Assembly (NCBI RefSeq): GCF_028463845.1 | Contig: NZ_CP116805.1 | Location: 1-64,000 of the forward strand | Direction of reading: 5' to 3' | Origin: Gimibacter soli | Lineage (GTDB): Bacteria > Pseudomonadota > Alphaproteobacteria > Sphingomonadales > Kordiimonadaceae | Length of the DNA: 64,000 bases | Part shown: in pieces, positions 46,747 through 54,405 of the stretch | Position numbering within the stretch: position 1 is the stretch's first letter | Layout of the letters: every line of letters starts with the position of its first letter | Notes under the pieces: generated by a model | The model's database searches: none | Told to the model about the DNA's origin: nothing | The model's input: the letters and a program-made list of their open reading frames with translations, nothing else | Translations under genes and position numbers: made by a program

Positions 46747-48783
46747 TCAAAGACCCTGGGCGATCAGGATTTCGAGCGCGAGCTGGCGGGCTTCGCCCTC
46801 GAACCCGGCACGCCGCAGCGTCTGGACCACGGACCCCGAAGGCGCCGGCGACACATCGGCAAGGCCCGATTCCGCGACGATCCGATAGCCGTTCGACAGC
46901 ACCAGCGGCCGGTCACCCGCACTCGATGCCAGCAGCAGACGCCGCCACACAGCGGGGGCCGTCGCCGATTGCTCAAGCGCCACAGGGCCTTCCTCAAGCG
47001 AGGACCATGCAGCATCAGGCACGCTTTCACCGAGCGCCTCGAGAAGGCTGAACAGGAGACCTGCACGGGCATAGCGGCGATCATCGGTGCCCTGTGTGCT
47101 CCACCACGACGGCAGCGGACCAGCTTCGGGGCCGGGAACGTCCGGCATCCCGGCCACCAGCATCAGCGGCCATACTTCAGTGAGCAGTGCTTCGTCGGTC
47201 GGACCGGTCATATTGTCGCGCAGGGTGCGGAAATAGGCAGCGACCGTTTCGGTCTGCCCTGCCAGCAGCAGGCTGCGGATCACCGGGCCTGCGACCGCGC
47301 TGTTGGCGTTCGCAGGATCGACATCCAGCCCCATATGGGCAAGCGCACCACCCATGACTGCGACATGACCAAGCCGCACGGCACGCGCCCACAGCTTGGC
47401 AAGCGCCGCCTGACGGGCACCCGCATCACCGTTCGTCACGGCGATATGGGCAAGGGCCGCATCGATGACAAAACTGTCGTTTTCCTCGGTGCCGTCATCC
47501 ATGGCAGCAGCAAGTTCGGCTTCGGTGAAAGCCTGCCCGCCGAGGAAGGCGGCGAGCGTGCGATCATTCACCCAGCCCTGGGTAACGGCGAGCGACACAA
47601 GATCGAACTTGGCATCGCGCGACAGCGTCTGGATCGCGAGGGCGGGGCCAACCGCGAGCGGATCGATTTCCTCGGTCGTCAGTTCACCGATATCAACGGC
47701 GGCAAGGCCTGCCATGGTCACATCCAGAACATCGACCTTCAGCTTGCCTTCAAGGGCAACCGGGGCGGGCGGCACCGGCGCACTGGCGCCACCAGCTGCA
47801 CGGGCCTGTTCGGACGCCACCAGAATGCGTTCGATCATCTGGTGCACTTCGGCACCGACGTCTGTCAGTTCCTCAAGAATACCCATCTGGAAGCGCACGG
47901 CATCGCGGTTACCGTCCACCGCGCTGCAGAAGGCCAGCAGGCGGATCCAGTAGGGATCGCCGGTGTTGGCACGCTGCGTGTCGGCCACGTTGCAGGCCTC
48001 GGCCACGCGGCCCGCCAGCAGGTGAGCGTCCGCCGCCTCATGCGCCAACATCGGCCACGCCTGCCCCTTCGGCAGGTTTTCGAAAAGGCGGGCAAACCCT
48101 TCGCCGTCCCCAGCACGGGCCAGCAGATCAAGCCGTGATTTCACGACCGCCTGCATCGACTGGTCATTTTCAGGGGCTGGCAGCACCGGGCCGGAAAGCG
48201 CAAGGCGCGATGCGATGGAGCCCAGAAGCCGCGAACCGCTCGGTGACGGCAGGCTATCAAGGATCGAAACATAGGCAGCCCGGCTGAGGCCGGTGAAGAA
48301 GCCGGATGGCAGGCCTTCGGATGTCGCGGCCACGGTCGAGGGGTCGAGGTCATTCAACGCCCCTTCCTCGATCGGCACGCCGTCCATCGGGACGACCGTT
48401 TCGGCAGGCGCCTGCAGGCCGGTGCCCTCGGCCACCGGCGGTGTCACGACTTGCGCCTCACCCGCCATTGGGGCGGCCGCCGTCACGCTACCGACCGGCA
48501 CATAGGGTGCGGGCGAGATGGTGCGCGGGGCGCCAAGCGCAGGCGCGGACGACATGCGGCCGGCATTCGTGGCCGTCGGCTTGCCGCCCAGATACCAGGT
48601 ACGGCGCGCTGCATGTTCGGATTGAACCGCCTCGGTCGGCCGCGCCTGATCGGCGGCCGTTTCCTCGGCGACGGTTCCGGTTGTTTCTTCGGTGGCTTCC
48701 TGGGCGCTGGCTGCAGCACCGCCAAGGAAGACGAAGGCGGCTCCGGCGAGGAGCAGGGCCTTACGACGGGAAGCGGTCATCAT
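46747..48783 (-). CDS. Exported hypothetical protein, 678 aa, helical repeats
   Basis: Not recognised. Signal peptide at residues 1-28 (KALLLAGAAFVFLGGAAASA-QE). Residues 30-150 are low-complexity Ala/Thr/Pro/Glu. From about 160 to the end it is almost wholly helical and Ala/Leu-rich, with stretches like AHEAADAHLLAGRVAEACNVADTQRANTGDPYWIRLLAFCSAVDGN that resemble TPR/SEL1-like solenoids without a clean consensus. Its first 23 bp overlap the end of a 46-aa membrane peptide gene, and xerD follows, so the three may be one transcript. A periplasmic scaffold is a guess. Confidence 0.75.
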   Translation of the reverse strand: MMTASRRKALLLAGAAFVFLGGAAASAQEATEETTGTVAEETAADQARPTEAVQSEHAARRTWYLGGKPTATNAGRMSSAPALGAPRTISPAPYVPVGSVTAAAPMAGEAQVVTPPVAEGTGLQAPAETVVPMDGVPIEEGALNDLDPSTVAATSEGLPSGFFTGLSRAAYVSILDSLPSPSGSRLLGSIASRLALSGPVLPAPENDQSMQAVVKSRLDLLARAGDGEGFARLFENLPKGQAWPMLAHEAADAHLLAGRVAEACNVADTQRANTGDPYWIRLLAFCSAVDGNRDAVRFQMGILEELTDVGAEVHQMIERILVASEQARAAGGASAPVPPAPVALEGKLKVDVLDVTMAGLAAVDIGELTTEEIDPLAVGPALAIQTLSRDAKFDLVSLAVTQGWVNDRTLAAFLGGQAFTEAELAAAMDDGTEENDSFVIDAALAHIAVTNGDAGARQAALAKLWARAVRLGHVAVMGGALAHMGLDVDPANANSAVAGPVIRSLLLAGQTETVAAYFRTLRDNMTGPTDEALLTEVWPLMLVAGMPDVPGPEAGPLPSWWSTQGTDDRRYARAGLLFSLLEALGESVPDAAWSSLEEGPVALEQSATAPAVWRRLLLASSAGDRPLVLSNGYRIVAESGLADVSPAPSGSVVQTLRRAGFEGEARQLALEILIAQGL

Positions 48784-48901
48784 TCAGCGTCTTCGTCACG
48801 GGCTGGGCCGGTGCGGGGATATCCCAGGTGAGCAGGAAGATGGTCCCGCCCGCAAGTGCTGCGAGGATAACGATGAAGGACACTTTCTTGAGCTTCGACA
48901 T
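48761..48901 (-). CDS. Small single-span membrane protein, 46 aa
   Basis: MSKLKKVSFIVILAALAGG begins the peptide: a basic N terminus (KLKK), one hydrophobic span (residues 7-25), then a Pro-rich periplasmic tail (WDIPAPAQP) ending NDDRFPS. The signal-anchor shape, a stop overlapping the start of the 678-aa gene by 23 bp, and AAGGG 9 bp before the ATG support a real gene. The overlap would couple translation of the two. No family recognised; it may anchor or assist the exported 678-aa protein. Confidence 0.7.
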   Translation of the reverse strand: MSKLKKVSFIVILAALAGGTIFLLTWDIPAPAQPVTKTLNDDRFPS

Positions 48902-49062
48902 CAACCGAACCCTTTTGATAGAATGACTTGAACTAATGTTTGCAGCGGTTGCATGTCTTTATAGGCCGCCCCGGAGCCCAAGTCCAGCCATGCCCTGATA
49001 ACCCCTGTGTGGCAGCGCAAAAAACCGTGGCTTTGCCTAAGGCGCCCGTGTAAACAACGGAC

Positions 49063-49659
49063 ATGATGACCAAGAGACCCGCCCGCAAGGCAGCCCGTGG
49101 CAAAGCCGGGGCAATGCCGCCCATAGACCGGTCGATCGTCCTTGTCGGCCTCATGGGGGCCGGGAAGACGACCGTGGGCCGCCGCTTGGCGCGGAAACTG
49201 GGGCTTTCCTTCGTCGATTCCGATCACGAGATCGAAGAAGCGGCAGGCATGTCGATCGCCGAGATTTTCGAAACCTACGGCGAGGCCGAATTCCGCGCCG
49301 TGGAGCGCCGGGTGATCGCCCGCCTGATGGACGGCAAGCCGAAGATCCTCGCCACCGGCGGCGGCGCCTTCATCAACGGCGAAACCCGTGCCCTTATCCA
49401 GGAAACCGCCATATCCGTGTGGCTGGATGCGGATGTGAATGTACTGGTCGAGCGAACCGGCCGCCGCAACACGCGACCGCTTCTGAAAGGCGGGGATCCG
49501 CGTGAAATTCTGGCCCGGCTTGCCGCCGAACGCTCCCCCATCTATGCCGAAGCCCAGCTCCGCGTGGTATCGGGCGATGGCCCGCACGACGATGTGGTGA
49601 CCCGCGTGATCGAGGCGCTGACAAACCGCGCCGCGCCGAAGGAGACCGCCCGTGCCTGA
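49063..49659 (+). CDS. aroK: Shikimate kinase
   Basis: Phosphorylates shikimate at O3. Walker A GLMGAGKTTVGRRLA at residues 27-41, shikimate-binding DSDHEIEEAAG and FRAVERRVI, GGGAF, and lid arginines in RTGRRNTRPLL. The N terminus carries about 20 extra basic residues (RPARKAARGKAG), so a later start is possible although no better ribosome site is seen. Overlaps aroB by 8 bp. Confidence 0.96.
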   Translation: MMTKRPARKAARGKAGAMPPIDRSIVLVGLMGAGKTTVGRRLARKLGLSFVDSDHEIEEAAGMSIAEIFETYGEAEFRAVERRVIARLMDGKPKILATGGGAFINGETRALIQETAISVWLDADVNVLVERTGRRNTRPLLKGGDPREILARLAAERSPIYAEAQLRVVSGDGPHDDVVTRVIEALTNRAAPKETARA

Positions 49660-50782
49660 AAGCCCCGAAGCATCCACAGCGTGTGAAACCGTCCGCGTGC
49701 CGCTTGGCGACCGCGCCTACGATATCGTCATCGCTGAAGGCCTTATTGACCGGCTGGGCGCCGAGCTCGCCCCCGTCCTGAAGCGCCAGAAGGTTTTCAT
49801 CGTGACCGACACAAAGGTCGCCGAAGCCCATCTTGGCCGCGCGCTTGCAGCCCTTGACCATGCGGGTATCACGGCCGAGGTCGTGGTGCTGCCCTCGGGC
49901 GAGGCCACCAAATCCTATGGCACTTTCACCGAACTCCTCGACCGGCTTCTGGGCCTTGGCGCCGAGCGCAAGGATATCCTTGTGGCGCTGGGCGGTGGCG
50001 TGATTGGCGATATCACCGGTTTTGCCGCCTCGGTCCTCAGGCGCGGCATGGATTTCGTGCAGGTGCCGACCACGCTTCTGGCGCAGGTGGACAGTTCGGT
50101 TGGCGGAAAAACCGGGATCAACAGCCCCTTCGGCAAGAACCTGATCGGCGCCTTCCACCAGCCGCGCAAGGTGATCGCCGACCTCACGGCGCTTGATACA
50201 TTGTCCGCGCGCGAGCTGAGGGCCGGATACGCCGAGGTGGTGAAATACGGCCTGATCGATGACCTGCCCTTCTTCGAATGGCTTGAAGACGCCGGCCCCG
50301 CGATCCTTGCAGGCAACCGCACCGCACAGGCCCGTGCGGTTGCCCATTCCTGCGCCGCCAAGGCGCGCATCGTGGGCGAGGACGAACGCGAGACCGGCGA
50401 CCGGCGGGCGCTTCTCAATCTCGGCCATACATTCGGCCACGCGCTCGAAGCCGAATGCGGCTATGACGGTACGCTGTTGCACGGTGAAGCCGTCGCCATC
50501 GGCATGGGCATGGCGCTGGATGCGTCGGTGCGGCTGGGCCTTGCGCCGGAGGCCGACAAGGTCCGCTATCTTGCCCATCTCGCGAAGGTCGGCATGAAGG
50601 CCCGCGCCGCGGACATCGGCCGCAGCTTTGATGTGGACAAGCTGATCGGCCATATGGCGCAGGACAAGAAGGTTGACGCCGGCAAGCTGACCTTCATCCT
50701 TGGCCCCATCGGCGGCGCGCGCATCGTGCAAAACCCCGATCTCGCCGCCATCAGGGCGAGCCTTGAGGATTCCCTTGCCTGA
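49652..50782 (+). CDS. aroB: 3-dehydroquinate synthase
   Basis: Converts DAHP to 3-dehydroquinate using NAD and a divalent metal. Seen: SGEATKSYGTF near residue 85, the NAD-binding GGGVIGDITGFAASVLRRGMDFVQVPTTLLAQVDSSVGGKTGIN region, EVVKYGLI, and metal histidines in LNLGHTFGHALE and LLHGEAVAIG. 376 aa. Translationally coupled to aroK (8-bp overlap); corC follows after 22 bp. Confidence 0.97.
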   Translation: MPESPEASTACETVRVPLGDRAYDIVIAEGLIDRLGAELAPVLKRQKVFIVTDTKVAEAHLGRALAALDHAGITAEVVVLPSGEATKSYGTFTELLDRLLGLGAERKDILVALGGGVIGDITGFAASVLRRGMDFVQVPTTLLAQVDSSVGGKTGINSPFGKNLIGAFHQPRKVIADLTALDTLSARELRAGYAEVVKYGLIDDLPFFEWLEDAGPAILAGNRTAQARAVAHSCAAKARIVGEDERETGDRRALLNLGHTFGHALEAECGYDGTLLHGEAVAIGMGMALDASVRLGLAPEADKVRYLAHLAKVGMKARAADIGRSFDVDKLIGHMAQDKKVDAGKLTFILGPIGGARIVQNPDLAAIRASLEDSLA

Positions 50783-50804
50783 CCCCAGAGGATGGTGACG
50801 ATCA

Positions 50805-52088
50805 ATGACTGAAGACATATCAGGCCTCAGCGGCGACATCTGGATCACCGCCGGGATCATCATCGTCCTTCTGATGCTGTCGGCGCTCTTTTCAGGCTCC
50901 GAGACCGGCCTCACGGCTTCGAGCCGCGCCCGCATCCACCATCTGGCCAAGGAAGGCGACCCGCGTGCCCGCCGCGTCGAAAAGCTTCTGGAAAATCAGG
51001 AACGCCTGATCGGCGGCATCCTCCTTGGCAACAACCTTGTCAATATCAGCGCCTCGGCCCTGACCACCGGCCTGTTCCTGCAGCTGTTTGGCGACGAAGG
51101 CGTGGTTTACGCCACGCTCGTGATGACCGCCCTTGTGCTGATCTTTTCGGAAGTGCTGCCGAAATCCTATGCAATCTCGAACCCAGACACAGTCGCCCTG
51201 GCGGTTGCCCGCGTCATCGGCATAATCGTGGCGCTTTTCGCGCCGGTCGTGGCTCTTGTGCAGCGGATTGTCCGCTTCACGCTCGGCATCTTCGGGATCG
51301 ATATTTCCTCCAGCCAGAGCATCCTTTCGGCTCACGATGAAATCCGCGGCACCATCGACCTGCACCATCAGGAAGGCGGCCTCGTGAAATCGGATCGCGT
51401 GATGCTCGGCTCCATCCTCGATCTCGACAATGTGGCGGTCGAGGATGTGATGGTGCACCGCCGGGCGATGCAGGTGCTGGATGTGGCCACAAGCCCCGAC
51501 GAGCTCATCAACCAGGTGATGCGCAGCACCTATACCCGGCTGCCGATCTTCGAGGGCAACCCTGAAAACATCATCGGCATCCTGCACGCCAAGGACGTTC
51601 TCAGGGCCCTGAAGCGCGCAGGCAACCAGACAAACCGCTTCAATGTGCGCCGCGTGATGACAAGCCCCTGGTTCATTCCGGAAACCACGACCCTGCGCGA
51701 GCAGCTTTCGGCCTTCCTTGAAAAGAAGAACCACTTCGCGCTTGTTGTTGATGAATACGGCGATCTGCAGGGTCTTGTGACCCTTGAAGACATCCTTGAA
51801 GAAATTGTCGGCGATATCGCGGACGAGCATGATTCGGCCGTTCCAGGCGTTCGCGTGCTGGAAAGCGGCTGGATTGAAGCCGAAGGCACGGTATCGATCC
51901 GCGAGCTGAACCGTACTTTCGACTGGGCGTTGCCGGACGACGACGCCACCACAATCGCCGGTCTTGTAGTCTATGAATCCGCAACGATTCCCATCGTTGG
52001 CCAGAAATTCCGCTTCTATGGCTGCGAGTTCGAAGTCACCGCGCGGCGCCGGAACCAGATCACCGGCCTGCGCGTACGCAAGGTCTGA
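50805..52088 (+). CDS. CNNM/CorC-HlyC family membrane transporter
   Basis: Probable magnesium or other divalent-cation transporter. DUF21 membrane domain at residues 10-190 (ITAGIIIVLLMLSALFSGSETGLTASSRARIHHLA, GGILLGNNLVNISASAL), a CBS pair at 210-330 (VMVHRRAMQVLD, TRLPIFEGNPENIIGILHAKDVLRAL, LVVDEYGDLQGLVTLEDILEEIVGDI) and a C-terminal CorC_HlyC domain (ARRRNQITGLRVRKV). 427 aa. Same strand as aroKB, 22 bp after aroB. Confidence 0.92.
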   Translation: MTEDISGLSGDIWITAGIIIVLLMLSALFSGSETGLTASSRARIHHLAKEGDPRARRVEKLLENQERLIGGILLGNNLVNISASALTTGLFLQLFGDEGVVYATLVMTALVLIFSEVLPKSYAISNPDTVALAVARVIGIIVALFAPVVALVQRIVRFTLGIFGIDISSSQSILSAHDEIRGTIDLHHQEGGLVKSDRVMLGSILDLDNVAVEDVMVHRRAMQVLDVATSPDELINQVMRSTYTRLPIFEGNPENIIGILHAKDVLRALKRAGNQTNRFNVRRVMTSPWFIPETTTLREQLSAFLEKKNHFALVVDEYGDLQGLVTLEDILEEIVGDIADEHDSAVPGVRVLESGWIEAEGTVSIRELNRTFDWALPDDDATTIAGLVVYESATIPIVGQKFRFYGCEFEVTARRRNQITGLRVRKV

Positions 52089-52178
52089 CTGCATTCTTCT
52101 TTCTTGCGCCCGGCGCCCGGTGGCCTCAAAATGACCCTATCCAGATGTATCGGACGGTTAAGAGGTTAAAGCGCGGCA

Positions 52179-52904
52179 ATGGCTGGGATCGATAGAGAAA
52201 CCGGTGACATGCTTGAACGGATCGGACAGGTGTCCGATCTGGACGGCCTGAGACATGCCGCGCAAAACGCCGTCGAGGCCCTTGGCATGCGGGGCTATTA
52301 TTTCGCCGTTTCCGACCCGGCAAAGGTGCGCCATATGGTCGACGACCGGCCGAAGGAATGGCTGGACCGCTACCGCCACAAGGGCTATTTCGCCTTCGAT
52401 CCCGTCTATACGGCCATGCTCGGTCGCACGCGCACCTTCACTTGGGATGAGGTCTATGCCGAAAGCGATCTCAGCCGACCGGCTTTCCAGAAGCTGCAGG
52501 AAGGTCGCGAGTTCGGCCTGACGAACGGCCTTGTGATCAAGCACAATCGCGGACCGCACGACCGGTCCGCCTTCTGTTATTATTCGGATGCTGACCGCGA
52601 TTTCTTTCACCTTGTGAAAGCAAAACGTCCGAGTCTTGTGGGGGTCAGCCACGCAATCATCGAGAAGTATAAAAGTATGATGGGTCCAACAGCCACACTT
52701 CCCGTCCTGTCCGGTCGCGAAATCGAATGCCTGAACTGGGCAAGCGCCGGCAAGACGAACGACGAGATCGCCGGGATCCTGTCGATCTCGTCGAGCACTG
52801 TGAATTCGCACCTGCAGAAGGCCGGGCTAAAGCTCGGCACACACACCAAGATCAGCGCAATCGTCAAGGCGGTACAACTTGGGATCGTGAGCCCGCACTA
52901 TTAA
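52179..52904 (+). CDS. LuxR family acyl-homoserine-lactone-responsive regulator
   Basis: Binds AHL and then DNA. Ligand pocket residues of the TraR/LuxR type are all in place with a +4 shift: W61, Y65, D74, P75, W89, and Gly in TNGLVIKHN. The C-terminal GerE helix-turn-helix is LSGREIECLNWASAGKTNDEIAGILSISSSTVNSHLQKAG across residues 175-220. 241 aa, full length. luxI follows after 98 bp. Two GGTTAA repeats (52156-52169) lie just before its start; their role is unknown. Confidence 0.95.
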   Translation: MAGIDRETGDMLERIGQVSDLDGLRHAAQNAVEALGMRGYYFAVSDPAKVRHMVDDRPKEWLDRYRHKGYFAFDPVYTAMLGRTRTFTWDEVYAESDLSRPAFQKLQEGREFGLTNGLVIKHNRGPHDRSAFCYYSDADRDFFHLVKAKRPSLVGVSHAIIEKYKSMMGPTATLPVLSGREIECLNWASAGKTNDEIAGILSISSSTVNSHLQKAGLKLGTHTKISAIVKAVQLGIVSPHY

Positions 52905-52918
52905 ACCCGCATAGGGTT
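52904..52918. promoter_or_regulatory. Inverted repeat upstream of luxI, possible lux box
   Basis: AACCC, five bases GCATA, GGGTT, starting on the last base of the luxR stop codon and 84 bp before luxI. LuxR operators are usually 18-20-bp dyads at -42 of the luxI promoter; this one has only 5-bp arms, so it may be a lux box or chance. Confidence 0.35.
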
Positions 52919-53002
52919 ATCAAAATCATCGGTTGCGCGACCTGACAAACCCCGCCGCCTTATCCACAATCGGGTTCCACATCCCACGGAAGGAGCCCGA
53001 CC

Positions 53003-53653
53003 ATGGAAGTCATTCTCATCGCCCCGTCGCAGCAGCACCTGTTTGCTGCTGAACTCGATCAGGCCTTCGCCCTCCGTCACAAGGTTTTCAACCATCAGAT
53101 GGGCTGGGGCCTCCCCCACCGCAACGGTCGCGAGAGCGACGTCTATGACGGCCATGCCTGGCACCTGATGGCCTTCGACATGCCGGGCCGCCTTGCCGGC
53201 TACTGGCGCCTGACGCCAAGCACCCACCGCAACCTGACGGCCGAGGTTTTCGGAGACCTTTTCGAAAGCGGTGCCGCCCCTTCCGATCCTTATGTGTGGG
53301 AACTTTCGCGCTATGCCATCGACGGCGACCAGTTCGCCGGGCGCACCCAGACCATGAAGAAGCTGATGCTCGCCATGGGCTGCGGCCTGATGGAGTTCGC
53401 CATCCTGCACGGCATCACCGAGCTTCTGAGCGTGCAGGACGACCATATCGCCCGCCACACCAGCACGCTTCTTGGTGACCCAGAGTGGGTATCTGAAACC
53501 CGCGACTACGGCGCCACCAACGCCACCTGCTACGCCTATGCTCCGTCACTCGAGCGGCTCTATGCGCTGCGGGTCCGCTACAATCTCGGCACGCCTGTGC
53601 TGTCCCAATATCACCTCACCATGCCGACCCTGCAGCGCGCTGCCGCTGCCTGA
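53003..53653 (+). CDS. Acyl-homoserine-lactone synthase (LuxI family)
   Basis: Makes AHL signal from acyl-ACP and SAM. All canonical residues are present: R25, F29, W35, D46, D49, R69, F83 or F87, E100 and R103 (LRHKVFNHQMGW, ESDVYDGHAW, GYWRLTP, WELSRYAI). 216 aa. Ribosome site AAGGAG 7 bp before the ATG. Downstream of its cognate luxR and 29 bp before a 77-aa gene. Acyl chain length cannot be predicted. Confidence 0.97.
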   Translation: MEVILIAPSQQHLFAAELDQAFALRHKVFNHQMGWGLPHRNGRESDVYDGHAWHLMAFDMPGRLAGYWRLTPSTHRNLTAEVFGDLFESGAAPSDPYVWELSRYAIDGDQFAGRTQTMKKLMLAMGCGLMEFAILHGITELLSVQDDHIARHTSTLLGDPEWVSETRDYGATNATCYAYAPSLERLYALRVRYNLGTPVLSQYHLTMPTLQRAAAA

Positions 53654-53682
53654 GGCCTGGACCATTTGAAGGAACCACAGTC

Positions 53683-53916
53683 ATGGACGATATCAAATTC
53701 ATTCTGGAAGGCGACATGATGGCCCTCGGCCCGCGTCTCGCGCCTGATCACAAAGCCCCGCTCGACACCAAAGCCCGCTGGGAAGACAATGTCGCCCGCT
53801 TCTGCTTCGCGGCAGCCCGCATGCCGGCCCCGGTGCTGGAAGGCTTCCTGCAGCTTCTCGAAACCTACGAAGAATCACAGGATATTCGCGTAAACGGCCC
53901 CTGCGGCCACGCGTGA
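53683..53916 (+). CDS. Small hypothetical protein behind luxI
   Basis: 77 aa, not recognised. Soluble, acidic start (MDDIKFILEGDMM), a helical middle (KARWEDNVARFCFAAARMPAPVLEGFLQLLETYEES by key stretches) and a short tail with Cys (GPCGHA). AAGGAA lies 8-9 bp before the ATG. It is 29 bp downstream of luxI with a shared terminator behind it, so it is almost surely in the luxI transcript. A modulator of LuxR or LuxI (as TraM is for TraR) is a possibility only. Confidence 0.7.
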   Translation: MDDIKFILEGDMMALGPRLAPDHKAPLDTKARWEDNVARFCFAAARMPAPVLEGFLQLLETYEESQDIRVNGPCGHA

Positions 53917-53935
53917 AACGGATCAGGCCAACAAA

Positions 53936-53970
53936 AGAAAAGGGCGCCATCAGGCGCCCTTCTTGTTTCA
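53936..53970. terminator. Bidirectional terminator between luxI operon and trxA
   Basis: Perfect 9-bp stem AAGGGCGCC / GGCGCCCTT, loop ATCA, with CTTGTTT on the + strand and TTTTCTTTT on the minus strand. It serves the luxI operon and trxA from opposite sides. Confidence 0.88.
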
Positions 53971-53986
53971 GCAGTGATCCCGCGCG

Positions 53987-54304
53987 TCAGATCGCGCTGT
54001 TGATCCACTGGCTGAGCGCCGCTTTCGGCTTGGCGCCAAGCGTGGTTGCCACCGGCTCGCCGCCCTTGAAGATCAGCAGCGTCGGGATCGAACGCACACC
54101 GAAACGGGTCGGGGTTTCGGGGTTCTCGTCAATATTCATCTTGGCGATGACGATATCGTCGCGTTCGCCAGCGATTTCTTCAAGAACCGGGCCGATCATC
54201 TTGCACGGGCCGCACCAGGGCGCCCAGAAATCGAGAAGAACAGGTTTGCCGGCATTGAGGACTTCGGCTTCAAAGGATTCGTCGGTAACTGCGATGGTAG
54301 CCAT
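53987..54304 (-). CDS. trxA: Thioredoxin 1
   Basis: General protein disulfide reductase. Active site WAPWCGPCK at residues 27-35, buried Asp and the cis-Pro loop [12 protein letters not shown]. 105 aa, standard. Transcribed leftward after addA with a 101-bp gap. Confidence 0.97.
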   Translation of the reverse strand: MATIAVTDESFEAEVLNAGKPVLLDFWAPWCGPCKMIGPVLEEIAGERDDIVIAKMNIDENPETPTRFGVRSIPTLLIFKGGEPVATTLGAKPKAALSQWINSAI

Positions 54305-54405
54305 AACTAAAACTCACTTTCTGTCTCTGTCGGCCGGCAAGGCACAGCCATGATTTGTTGCGTTGCGCCTAAGGTAAGGAGGCCCCGCTTGGTGGTCAAG
54401 GCACG

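Noticed and set aside
52156-52169. TTAA pair upstream of luxR as a possible CtrA site
   Set aside because: Spacing is 4 bases, not the 7 required, although the GGTTAA tandem itself is real.
53683-53916. Idea that the protein behind luxI is TraM or RsaL
   Set aside because: No helix-turn-helix or TraM-like sequence is visible; left as unknown.
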